Source: Colletes latitarsis (taxonomy: Eukaryota > Arthropoda > Insecta > Hymenoptera > Colletidae). From it: a DNA stretch of 64,000 nucleotides. The notes under the pieces are model-generated. The model was not told the DNA's origin, searched no databases, and saw only the letters and a program-made list of their open reading frames with translations. The stretch spans positions 6,944,001 through 7,008,000 of the forward strand of contig NC_135143.1 of the NCBI RefSeq assembly GCF_051014445.1. The letters are read 5' to 3'. The position numbers were made by a program, and so were the translations under genes. Positions 25,704-36,402 of this stretch are shown one piece after another; within the stretch, counting starts at the first letter, position 1; the number at the start of each line of letters is the position of its first letter.

Positions 25704-27682
25704 AATTCTTTAAATTTAAATAAGTCCGGTAAATACTATGCTATTAAGAAATTTTGAGGGCCTTAAACGCTCGTACTATTAATATTTAAAAGGAATTAAG
25801 AACGCATCTTAAGCTGTTTGACAATAACAATGTTTGGAAGTCCAAACAACAATAATAAACTGGAAATATTTAAAATGGAGGAGATTCCAATTGTCACAAC
25901 ATTACTCCTTTTGGACTCTCGTCGCCCAAATACTCGTCCGTCTCACGCCATCGCAGTTAGCGATAAATGTTAAGCGAAATGTCGCGGAATGTATTCACCC
26001 GACCCGGCTGCAACGAATTACGGCTGGTTGGTTGATCGTCGTTCTCGTTGACAACCGACAGCAAAAGCGTACGGGTTCCTGAAAAATGTCAGGCACCTGG
26101 TATTACCATGATAATGTGCACGGCATTTAACACCTTGGCTGACTTATACTCCCTGATTGTCTGGGAGCAAAATGCGTTGGTAACAGCGGGACAGGGTTCG
26201 CGTCAGTCGACGAACGACTGGGGAACATTTCCAACTGGCCAAGTCTGGTCGTTTCAACACCCTAGCCGTGGCCGTCGGCGATGCATCGCCCGTGGAAGCC
26301 CCCTAACGAACCGCATTTACATCTGAAAGGTGCGCCAATTACCCTGGGTGCGTTTTACTTCATCGACGTTGTACTAGCCGCGTCGCTGCACGTCCCTCGC
26401 GCTATATCACTCCATCCGCGATACCCAACTATTCTCATCTGATCGCGTTGATACCGTTTTACTTTCTACTAGAAAAATAATTAGTTTCCAGCTCGAATTC
26501 GTTTAGGATGGCAACACTTCTTGAACTTACGAACAGTTCTGATCTGACTGACTTGATGCGATGGAATTGCGCTCTGGGTCTAATTATTATCATCTGCGCA
26601 TGGATGACAGGCGCGCGCATCGATTTCCTCTAGAACAATCGATGCCTCGTGTTGGCCAATTTTCATGGTCAGTGAGTCTCGCGACGTTATGAAGTTATAG
26701 CCGTCACACGTGCTGTTTAAGTGTTACATTGTGTTTAATTGATGTTATATAAATCTCAACAACTCTCAATTGAAATTATTGCAAGGTGTAATTATTATTG
26801 TAACGCGTGTACTCATAATTCCTGTATAATTAATGTAATTGTAAAGGTGCTACAGGCAGATAGCCACGTGGCAGTCGACCATATCTCGTCGTATTATGAA
26901 AGCGAAGGAAGTAAGCAATACAGTTATTTGTCTTCCTATTTCACGTAATTATACAACTCATTAGTGATTCATTCCAGTTAAAGGTGTTTTTAATAAATTA
27001 ATTAACATTTTGCACGATGTTGTGTAACAGTCCATTCGAACAATTTTTATTTCATTCTCAAACACTTTCCTTTCGATCGTTTGTTTCCTAATTTCCGTGG
27101 TTTTTAATTTAGAAATCCATCATTTTCCTTGCATTCTTTCTATGTATTTTTTCTTTTCCTGAATTTGTGTTAGACTGGAAGTCCTGTTTTGAATAGGGTC
27201 AATTATTCTTTCACTTTTTGTAATTATAAGATTCTAAGCGTTACATTCTCCTTTTTTATTTGTTAAAAATCTACCAAAAGTGATAACTAATGTAATACGT
27301 ATTTGTCGCGTATTGCTTTAAAAGTTTCGAAGGGGAGCTATTGTCACAGAGACAGTAAAGAACTTTTCACATGAGATGTGTAGAGAAGATACTGTAAAAA
27401 TGCAGTCGCAATATTTGATACTTTGTATAACTGTAACGAGATTAGTATAGATACAAATGAAAAATAATCATATATTAGTGACAGTAATTATTGCAATTTT
27501 AATTGTGGAAGGTTAAGAAAAGAAAATAATGTTGCTAAATTAAAAAATTCATTCCTATAATACAGTAGTTTTTTATTTTTTAGTGAAAAACAAAGTATAA
27601 ATTATTTATTTTCGATACTAATTATTTTACTTATAATGGAAATATCATATACAATGTAATACAAATACAAAATAAAATTATA
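25704..27682. other. Unique DNA between inverted LTR-like segments
   Basis: About 2 kb with no reverse transcriptase, gag or integrase motif, so it is not a retroelement interior. Positions 25900-26700 are GC-richer with two overlapping plus-strand frames (25834-26082, 26048-26326) of no recognised family. Positions 26720-27680 are AT-rich with nothing recognisable. Confidence 0.45.
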
Positions 27683-27783
27683 CAGTGTGTTCGGCCACCC
27701 CTGGGAAAAATTTTAATGGGAGATTTTAAAGGCCAAAATAAGACGAAAATCAAGAATACCAATTTGTTGATGGAGGCTTCTTT
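27683..27783 (+). mobile_element. GTF element copy 5, left end only
   Basis: The first ~100 bp of the left inverted repeat (CAGTGTGTTCGGCCACCCCT onward; the fifth base differs from the usual CAGGG) preceded by TA. It stops after GATGGAGGCTTC, where a short local duplication of TTTAATGGAGGC leads within 20 bp into LTR-like segment B. The rest of the element is absent. Confidence 0.85.
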
Positions 27784-27803
27784 AATGGAGGCATATTTAA
27801 TTT

Positions 27804-28260
27804 GTAACTTTACCATCTTACTGCCTCACTTGACAATAGAAATTGACATATTCTAAAGCCCTTTACGTCATGCATACTAAAATTAATTTTCAAAGGGTAC
27901 CTTAGGCCCAGATATTACTACCCTCAGACTAGTCCCGTACACACCACAGTGGGGGTGGGACTTAAAGTTTAGGAAGGACTGACCCAGAATAGAATTTTTG
28001 TATTTGAGTAACGACCGAACAGGACGAATTCAGATTTCAAAAATTTCAAGATTTCAAGATCGAACTCAGGATTAAATTCAGATTTTCAAGAACTTGTACA
28101 AATTGAACTGTTTATATATTCCACTGGACATTTTCTGTTAATTTAAATTATTTTATTTTGTGGTATGTTCGAATGATTAATAAACTGTTGTGTTGGCAAA
28201 TAAGTGCTGTTTCTTCTATTTGCTAAATAATCGGCTTCGCGAACTTTGTGGGAGCCACCA
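27804..28260 (+). mobile_element. LTR-like segment B
   Basis: Starts TGTAACTTTACC and ends GGGAGCCACCA, so it has TG...CA borders. It is the inverted counterpart of segment A. It has an additional or replaced ~70-bp block (about 27918-27990, CCCTCAGACTAGTCCCG onward) that A lacks. AATAAA at about 28180 is followed by TGTTGTGTTGGC. No clear target-site duplication surrounds it. It could be a solo LTR or another TG/CA-bounded repeat. Confidence 0.45.
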
Positions 28261-29980
28261 TACACATTTGTCTATTGACTGTTGAATGTCCCGATGCCCA
28301 AGGCTGGACCTAGTAGGATTTCCTTTCAGTACCAAAACTGGCATACGAAATATTGAACTTTTCAAAAAGCAAAAAAAAAAATGTTAGCGGGGCCATTTGG
28401 AAGCGTTAGCGATATAGAGGAAAATCAGATGGAGAAGACAGTCGAAAGTTATTATTACGAAGAAGATTGCGAAGAGTATCCTCCTCCAATTTAATGAACT
28501 ATGCATAGAGATCAAGGTTATCCACCCCTGCCTCCCGACATTGCGTTTCATCGTACACGTTTGTCCTCTACCTCCTCTGTTTCTTCGCCAGCGTCCTCCT
28601 AATGGCGGCTGCGGAAAGGTCGTTACGCAATAGCGACGTTGCTATATCGTCGTCGACGGCTGCACGCTCAGGTTAATTCCGGTTGCCCTTGCCGTGCTTT
28701 CTCTCCAACCCTCCACTTTCAACCACCTTTCTACCGCAGGACCATGCAGAGGCTCACGGCAGCCCACTTTCGACTTCGCGGCCTTTTTCGGGCTGGCATG
28801 TAATTAAATTCTCTCGCGTCGCCAGATCGTTCGACCGTGTCGCCTAAACGTCGTAATTAAGGCTGCGTGTATAATGATCGTAGCCGACAGACTGACTAGC
28901 CGTAAACGTTATTTGAAGTGTAGACTTTGAGGAAGGGCGTTTTGCTCGAATCGACTGAATCATTGCTGATCGTGAAAACGTTTGAACTCTGTCCGCTCCC
29001 GTGCAAATGCAGACACGTCGGACGAAGTTTTCGACGCGGGTGTTCCTGCCGCTTCTAAAATTTTATACAAAGTGATTCTATGAACTCCGGGGTTAAGTAA
29101 ACTGACAAAAAGCCTCGCTGTTTTTATAAAATTTTGTCGAAAATGTTTCTTATTTTATAAACATTTTTTTAAAGAAATTAAATTTAAAGAGTAAAAAGAT
29201 TTGTCAAACAACACAAAATAATTTCTTAATGTATTAAAAATATTGTTAAAATCTTCCTCAAAAACAGATCTTGGGTACGGTAAATGTTTTTCGTGCATAG
29301 ATATCTGCAGTTTATTAATAAATATTTGGAAATTGTTCGTCTCATTGTCTAATAGAACAATGCAGTTGCACCTGTATCGCACATTCGATCGTCAGTGTTT
29401 CACCTTAACGGAGAGAAATGTGTAATTTAGAAACAGGTTTGACCCACTGACATTTACGATACACATGGACGATGAATGGGACGCGTCAGAAGAAACGAGT
29501 TCGTATTTTACCGGCACTTAATGAAGGCGTGAAACGCGAACGATAGAAATTCAAATAGCACACCTTAATGAGTTTCGCCAGCTTTCTCGTGCGCAAGAAT
29601 AAACACCTGGATTCCAGACAATCACGCGTCTTTGTGAGAGGAAATCACACCCGCAGTTTTCGAAAGATTCTCGCAGAAAGCCCGGCAGCACTGGAAAACG
29701 ATAATGAATCGTTTCCAAATGACGTCAAACCTTCGTATCCTTGGCATGCGATTCATTGAAGAATTGTTCCACAAACGAAAAATGTGGAACGGTGAATTTG
29801 AGCAAGATGGTTGCTGCAGATAGAAATTGAACTGAGTAATATAGTTCACGGAAATGAAATACTGTTCTACTGACATAAAAGAAAATAAAAAGAAATAAAT
29901 AAGATTTTTTATTTATGTATTTTTCAGATCGCATTTCGTAATTAGTTTATAGAAAAAAGTTTCTGTTTTCTCAACTGTTT
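28261..29980. other. No gene supported; one tiny ATG frame
   Basis: After a run of A's, 28381-28494 gives an ATG-initiated 37-codon frame rich in Glu and Tyr (starts MLAGPFGS, ends YPPPI). It has an in-frame stop just upstream and a pyrimidine-AG just before that, but no homology, so I do not call it a gene. Positions 28500-29050 are GC-richer with no recognisable product. Positions 29050-29980 are AT-rich with short frames only. Confidence 0.45.
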
Positions 29981-30310
29981 CCACAAATGGACTCTCAAAT
30001 CACTTCCAACATAAACGATCAATATACTTATAGTTTGTCTAAAAAAAAGAAAAATTCTTAACGAAACTTAACCTGAAACCAAACAATTGGTTTTCTGTTA
30101 TTTGAGGGTGCTTGAAAGTTCTTTAATGTTTCATATGAAAAGTATCCACAAATGGACTCTCAAATCACTTCCAACATAAACGATCAATATACTTATAGTT
30201 TGTCTAAAAAAAAGAAAAATTCTTAACGAAACCTAACCTGAAACCAAACAATTGGTTTTCTGTTATTTGAGGGTACTTGAAAGTTCTTTAATGTTTCATA
30301 TGAAAAGTAT
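29981..30310. repeat. 165-bp tandem duplication, two near-identical copies
   Basis: Copy one is 29981-30145 and copy two 30146-30310, starting CCACAAATGGACTC and ending TGAAAAGTAT. I see two differences (AACTTAACC versus AACCTAACC, and GGTGCTTG versus GGTACTTG). The near-identity indicates a recent event or an assembly artefact. Non-coding. Confidence 0.93.
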
Positions 30311-30774
30311 ATGTATAATGGTTTCGAGAAATGCAGACTGCAATAGTTTATAGTATTAATAGTTTTACATTGGCATACGCGAACAAGACTTAATTTTTTG
30401 GACCGTCGATTAGGAGAAGTCAAGCAGCAGGTTAATAGCATTTACTGATCAACGTTAGTTACGGCTAGTGCGTTTCAATGCGGTACCTTGAAATTAGGCA
30501 CGTACGATAATTAGACGTGGTGTACTACAATATTAACCTATTGGCTATTCCAGAGATCTCATCGTGATTCGAGAGATAATTCGTATCGTCAATAATACTC
30601 GTACGCCGCTGTGACAGTCATCATCGACACAGTGTCAATCATCGATTGGTTTGCTCATAATCACCCGATAGTTGTCGAAAAGGCAGTATTAACTTGTCCG
30701 ATCAATTCTCAAAAGCGAGGGAAATTTATCGATCTATCGCATCAATTTCTGTATCATTGAGTTAATGCTTTATA
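30311..30774. other. No gene recognised
   Basis: Moderately AT-rich DNA between a tandem duplication and a transposon. No open frame of interest, and no repeat found. Confidence 0.5.
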
Positions 30775-32310
30775 CAGGGTGTTCGGCCACCCCTGGGAAA
30801 AATTTTAACGGGAGCTTCTAGAGGCCAAAATAAGACGAAAATCAAGGAAATTAATTTCTTGATTGAGACTTCATTAAAAAGTTATTAAAAAATTAAATTA
30901 AAAAATTTCAAATCATGCTGAAAAAATAATGTTTAGTTCCGGGGATCAATTATAATCATTTTTAGCGAATATACAAACCCTTGAAATCCTACCCACTTTT
31001 GAGAAAAAAATTCGAGTATGTATTGAAATTTTTAAACGAAATTAAAAAATTTTAAATGATGCTAAAGAAATAGTATTTAGTTACAGGGGTCAATTACAAG
31101 CATGTTTGGTGAATAGACGTACCCCGAAATCCTACGCACTTTCAAGAAAAAAAATTCTGAGGCCAGAAATGCTTCCCTGAAATTTCATGCGAATCTTTAA
31201 AATATCATAACTCCTGAACGGATTGGAGAATTTTAATTTTTCAAAATGCAAACAACATGTATTTTAGTGGAGAATATGTAGAAATTTTAAGAATATTGAA
31301 GAAGTTGTTCCTTGACACCGTAAAGTGAGAAAAACCCCCTAAAACTGGTCCACTTTTCAAACGGCCATAACTCCTACAATAGTAAAGGTATCTCATTGAA
31401 ATTTGTGTATGAAATAGAGCCCATGGATACCTATAAAAAAGTTTTAAACAAAATTGCCGTAGAACGTCAAACTAATTTATTAAAAATAAAAAACGAATTT
31501 TTAAGAAAAATCGACAGGGTTTAGGTAGGTGCAGTACGCGAAATTAAAAAATTTCAAATCGTTCTGAAAAAATTATTTTCGGTTGTGGAGGTCAATTACA
31601 ATCATTTTTGGCGAATACACATACTTCAGAAAACATACGCACTTTCGAGAAAACAATTCATTGCCGAAAATCTAATGTCTGATCATACATTGATATGTTT
31701 CTCTGAAATTTCATGCGTATGTTTAAAAAATCATAACTTCTGAACGGATTGGACGATTTTAATGTTTCCAAATGCAAACAACGTGTATTTTGGTGGAGAA
31801 TATGTAGAAAGTCCAAGAACATTCGAAAAGTTGTTCCTTAACCTCGTGAAATGAGAAAAACCCCATAAAAATGGTCCAATTTTCAAACAGCCATAACTCC
31901 TACAATTGTGAATATATTACAATGAAACTTTTTTCTGAAGTAGAGCTCATTGGTACCTATAAAAAAGTATTAGACAATTTTTCCGTAGAGCGACAAATAA
32001 ATTTATTAAAAATGAAAAACGAATTTTTAAGAAACATCGACAGGGGGTAGGTGCCTACATTTTTCGGCGAAAAAAAAAATTTCAAATTTGAAATTATTTT
32101 CTGGGGTCAATTACAATAATTTTTAGTCATTAGACATACCTTCGAAATCCTACCCACTTTCGAGAAAAAATTCAGTTCGGGCTGAACTTTAAATGTTAAT
32201 AACTTTTTAACGAAGCCTCCATCAACAAATTAGTATTCTTGATTTTCGTCTTATTTTGGACTCTAGAATCTCAAATTAAAATGCATCCCAGGTGTGGTCG
32301 AACACCCGTG
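30775..32310 (-). mobile_element. GTF element copy 6 (1536 bp, two long modules)
   Basis: TA CAGGGTGTTCGGCC at the left and CACCCGTG TA at the right, where one base differs from CACCCTG. The interior modules run opposite to copies 1-3. Two long modules lie at about 31150-31520 and 31665-32045, separated by short-module sequence. Both long modules have an open frame on the plus strand. The second starts with ATG at about 31869 and runs 59 codons; the first keeps the same phase despite many differences. No transposase. Confidence 0.9.
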
Positions 32311-32312
32311 TA

Positions 32313-34005
32313 TAATAGTTATGATATGCATATAGCGAAAATGTAAAATATTTGACAAAAATTCTACTTTTATGTAAACTGCACCAAGGAAGCAGCGACG
32401 TCATCGAACAATTTAGATTTGAACACTCCTACCAAAGACATAGCAACATACACAGACATACACAAGTATACATACGAATAAGCACAGACTAACACGTACA
32501 GACAAACATTTCTAGCTACCGTCCTGCTCCTTGCATCCAACATAAACACAATCATGTAGAATAATGCTGCATCATTTTGAATCTTAAACCTGCGTTGGAT
32601 CTTCTTATGAATAAAACATGTGAATCGAAAATTTGTATATACAAAAAAGTTTTTGGATTGCATTTCCAACAACCTACGTCAAATACTTTAATAATCCCCC
32701 AGGTGGTTTAATTGAAATTGGTTCGGTAGAGCTTGAGTAAACCTGAAATGGCCAAACCAATAGAGACAAACAAAAATTCAAAAGAATGTACAATTCGGTA
32801 TAGATACTCTATAAACTTATAAACTATAAATCCAAATCAAAATTGTCTAAAAATTATAGAATTACAGACGAAGTTATAAAAATATAAGTTTATTTGCATT
32901 TGCCTTTGACGCTGAAATATCCAATTTATTGATGCTATTCTTCGAATCCAACTAGTAGTGCCTAGATTATTGCTCAGTACAATTTTGTGAATTAACATAA
33001 ATTTTGAACATTAAGGTATGAAGTTGTACGAAGTTGTGTTTAAGTAGATTTTATTCGTCAAATAGATAGAAGGATGACTGTGAAGAGATACGTAAACATT
33101 TTAAAACGCTTCCATGATGAAAAATATGCAAAAATCGAGACTAAATATAAGAGATGTCTTTCAATTGTTAAAGTTTCGTCCGTTCGAATCGTTTCTTTAA
33201 AACATGCACTTGCATGAACTTCCACGGAGTATAATAGCTCTGAAGGTTAAGGTTCCTGATAATTTCGCGACTTCTAGTTTGAAAACGATTCGTAAGGGAG
33301 CGTCGGTAGGCACTACACGAATGATTTCGTCTAGACGGCCGGCTCAATCGGTCGGAAACGATTTGTCCCTGAGGCTGTTCGAGAATTCGGATGTTCGAAG
33401 GGCGCGCCGGAATCTTGGTTCGGTGATGGAGAAAGGCGGCGCGGAAGTCGGTAACGACCGACGTGGAAAAAAGTTTTAAAGTAAATATCGTAAAAATTCA
33501 TTTCCTACCAGCAATACGTTTCCATTCGTACTCCCGATTCTGCCTTTCTGTCCCCGCCATTGCCCGACCTAACCTAACCTCGTACGGCCTCTTTCTACCG
33601 TTCTCGACCACCATTTTTTGCTTCTTTCTTTCTCTCGCCTCTTTTCCAACGCTATACGCGAGAATACAATAATCCCGGCTACTCGTATTCGTAAGCGTTA
33701 GGGGGGGGGGGGGGGGGGGAGGTAGAAACTTGCAACTTGCCGAGGAAAACAGGGGTAAGGGTTTGCAGGTGTTAGCATACATCGTTTAAAGAAGTCGGTT
33801 CTTTATGGGGAAATTAAAACAAGCGACTGCGCGCATACACATCGGTTAACAGATATTTATCGACACGGAATCGGCGCCGTGGTTTCTCGCCCTGCTAAAT
33901 GCTAACCCAGGAGTAGGAAATCTGTAGCCTAAAGGTTGTATGTAGCCTTTTGAAATGTAGTAGATAATAGCAAAATGTATCGTATTGTCAGACATTTATA
34001 AAATT
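32313..34005. other. No gene recognised
   Basis: AT-rich to about 33180, then a GC-richer island at 33200-33740 containing two overlapping plus-strand frames (33204-33479 and 33463-33672) without recognised domains. CCTAACCTAACCT at about 33569 is two and a half units of the insect telomere motif, too short to mean anything. A 19-G run follows. Confidence 0.45.
33701..33719 (+). repeat. Homopolymer run of 19 G
   Basis: Nineteen consecutive G residues, followed by AGG. The length in the genome may differ, because homopolymers of this size are error-prone in sequencing. It could also form a G-quadruplex. Confidence 0.9.
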
Positions 34006-34068
34006 GTGGCGGCGCTTCCTATACTCGCCAGCAGAGGGCTACATTTTCTCACAAGTAGTCGACTGATC
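34006..34068 (-). repeat. Dispersed 62-bp core repeat, copy 2
   Basis: Read on the minus strand it gives CAGTCGACTACTTGTGAGAA, then CCCTCTGCTGGCGAG and CGCCGCCAC, matching the copies at 13708 and 43961. It lies 15 bp from the left end of GTF copy 7. Similarity with the 43961 copy appears to continue weakly for ~15 bases past the CAC end. Confidence 0.72.
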
Positions 34069-34083
34069 TTCTATTCCTATATA

Positions 34084-35274
34084 CAGGGTGTTCGGCCACC
34101 TCTGGGAAAAATTTTAATCGGGGGTTCTAGAGGCCAAAATAAGACGAAAATCAAGAATACCAATTTGTTGATTGAGGCTTCGTTAAAAAGTTATTAACAA
34201 TTAAATTCACAAATTTCAAATCGTTCTGGAAAAATTATTTTCGGCTGCGGGGGTCAATTACAATCATTTTTGGTAAATAGACATACCCCCGAAATCCTAC
34301 TCACTTTCGAGAAAAAAAATCGAGTAGTTGCTGAAATTTTTCGACGAAAAAAAAAATTTTCAAATCGTTCTAAAAAAATTATTTTCGGTTGCGGGGGTCA
34401 GTTACAATCATGTTTGATCATTACACATACCCCCGAAATCCTACGCACTTTCGAGGGAAAAATTCTTTTCCGAAAATATAATGTCTGACCATACCATTGA
34501 TATGCTTCACTGAATTTTCATGTGAATCTTTAAAACATCATAACTTTTGAACGGATTGGACGATTTTAATGTTTAAAAAAGCAAACTACGCGTATTTTGA
34601 TAGAGAATATGTACAAATCGCAAAAATATTCGAAAAGTTGGTTCTTGACCCCGCAAAATGAGAAAAACCCCATAAAAATGGTCCAATTTTCAAACAGATA
34701 TAACTCCGACAATTGTGAATGTATTTCAATGAAACTTTTTTCTGAATTAGAGCTCATGGGTACCTACAAAAAAGTATTAGACAACTTTTCTGTAGGACGT
34801 CAAATAAAATTATTAAAAATGAAAAACTAATTTGTAAGAAAAATCGACAGGGGGTAGGTGCCTAAATTTTTCGACGAAAAAAAAAATTTTTAATTAATTC
34901 TGAAAAAATTATTTTCGGTTGCGGGAGTCAATTAGAATCATTTTTGGTGAATAAACATACCTCCGAAATCCTATCCATTTTCTAGAAAAAAATTCGAGAA
35001 GGTGTGAAATTTTTCGACGAAATTAAAAATATTTCAAATCGTTCTGAAAAAATATTGTTAGCTGTGGGGGTCAATTGCAAACATTTTTGGTGAATAGACA
35101 TACCTTCGAAATCTTGCGCATTTTCGAGAAAAAAATTCATTACGGTCGGAACTTTAAACGTTAATAACTGTTTAACGAAGCTTTCATCAACAAATTGGTA
35201 TTCTTGATTTTCGTCTTTTTTTGGCCTCTAGAATCCCCCATTAAAATTTTTCCCAGGGGTAACCGAACACCCTG
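34084..35274 (-). mobile_element. GTF element copy 7 (1191 bp, complete)
   Basis: TA CAGGGTGTTCGGCC on the left and CCGAACACCCTG on the right, but followed by TG instead of TA, consistent with a later mutation of the target duplication. Modules are in minus orientation with one long module (about 34465-34860) between short modules. The long-module frame is open on the plus strand to 34830, with an ATG at about 34609. It shares ENMYKSQKYSKSW and TYKKVLDNFSVGRQ with copy 8. No transposase. Confidence 0.9.
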
Positions 35275-35276
35275 TG

Positions 35277-36352
35277 TACGCTCCCGGACTTTTCATTTTG
35301 GAAGGCGAAAATAAAATATTTTCTTCCGAAAGAACATAAGAAGACAATGGTTGAATTTAACGAAGATTCTTGGAATTATAAATGGAAATAGCTCCAATTT
35401 TATACGTGTTATACACCAGAACGTGAACACAGAAGTATGTATATTCACATTTTACAAAATTTCTCGATTCCTGAAATAGGGTGGTTTGAAAATTCTTTAA
35501 ATTTCATTTTTCAAAACAACGACGCTAACTTTCAACGCAATAAATTAGTGACGGATTATTTAGTGCAAAACCGAATTAAAAAAAAAAAAATAAAGAAAGC
35601 CTAAAGACAGCCCTGATTTGGAAAAAAGATATTGAAAGTATTATGAGAGTCAATGACGACGTATTCCTTTAAAGAAGATCAATAATTTAGTAATAGAAAT
35701 TTTATAAGTTTTCATCATTAAATAATACTGTAAGTTGGAAATTGTTATTTATGATTTCGTCTACTCCGCTGTCATGTAGATAGATGTTATTTCTCGTAGA
35801 ATTCAACGACGATTCGGAACAGTAGTAGTTTTGAAAAATCGGAAACAACGGAATTCGAAAAAATAGCTTTCGCTCGACGAAACGTTTTTCGATTCGACAT
35901 TGGCAATGTAAACGCGACTCCGGCCGTGCATTATGCATGTCGAGAAATAGAGCGAGTAGAACGTTCCACGCATCTACATGTATCGACACACGAGTGTATC
36001 CGGGCTGAAGCCAGGGCTCGGAATTCGGATAATCACGTTACAGTGAACGAGTTGTAAAATTCATGCCTCATAAATACGAAATCGCCATTGACGACGGCTC
36101 GATCCCTATAGTCGACGAGTTCTTTCTCGCGATTTGACAAACGTCGCGAAATGAAATCCATTCGTGTGCTTTTTGCAGATAGATTAAGTAAAAACATTTA
36201 ATATGTAAAATTGAATCGCAAATGACGCGTTCACGCATGCGCGAGGCCATTTTTTTGTCTGAAAATAGTACATACTGAATAATAAATTTGAAATTTTAAA
36301 AGCAACCTTAGTTTGTGGTCTCTGTTTCGTTTTATACAGCCTAAATCATATG
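35277..36352. other. No gene recognised
   Basis: AT-rich to 35750, then a somewhat GC-richer patch at 35750-36250 containing minus-strand frames (35702-35989, 36068-36250) with no recognised family. Confidence 0.45.
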
Positions 36353-36402
36353 TTTATTTATTTATTTATTATATTGGGGAACCCCATTAGTGTACAAGAG
36401 CA
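36353..36402 (-). mobile_element. Probable retroposon 3' tail, copy 1
   Basis: On the minus strand the sequence reads TACACTAATGGGGTTCCCCA, then ATAATAAATAAATAAATAAA. A related block with the same order (TATAAATCAATGGGGGGTTT, GCCC, then ATAAATAAATAA) is at 52548-52593 on the same strand. A shared sequence ending in a short (TAAA)n tail suggests 5'-truncated insertions of one non-LTR retroposon. No coding part is present. Confidence 0.4.

Noticed and set aside
25704..27682. Interior of an LTR retrotransposon between segments A and B
   Set aside because: A and B are inverted, not direct, and no gag, protease, reverse transcriptase or integrase motif occurs between them.
33566..33583. Telomere-like CCTAACCTAACCT
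   Set aside because: Only about two and a half units, expected by chance; no interstitial telomere array.
24426..35274. Regularly spaced repeats considered as a CRISPR array
   Set aside because: The repeats are AT-rich modules of 144-380 bp inside TIR elements, in eukaryotic DNA with no cas genes and no short unique spacers.
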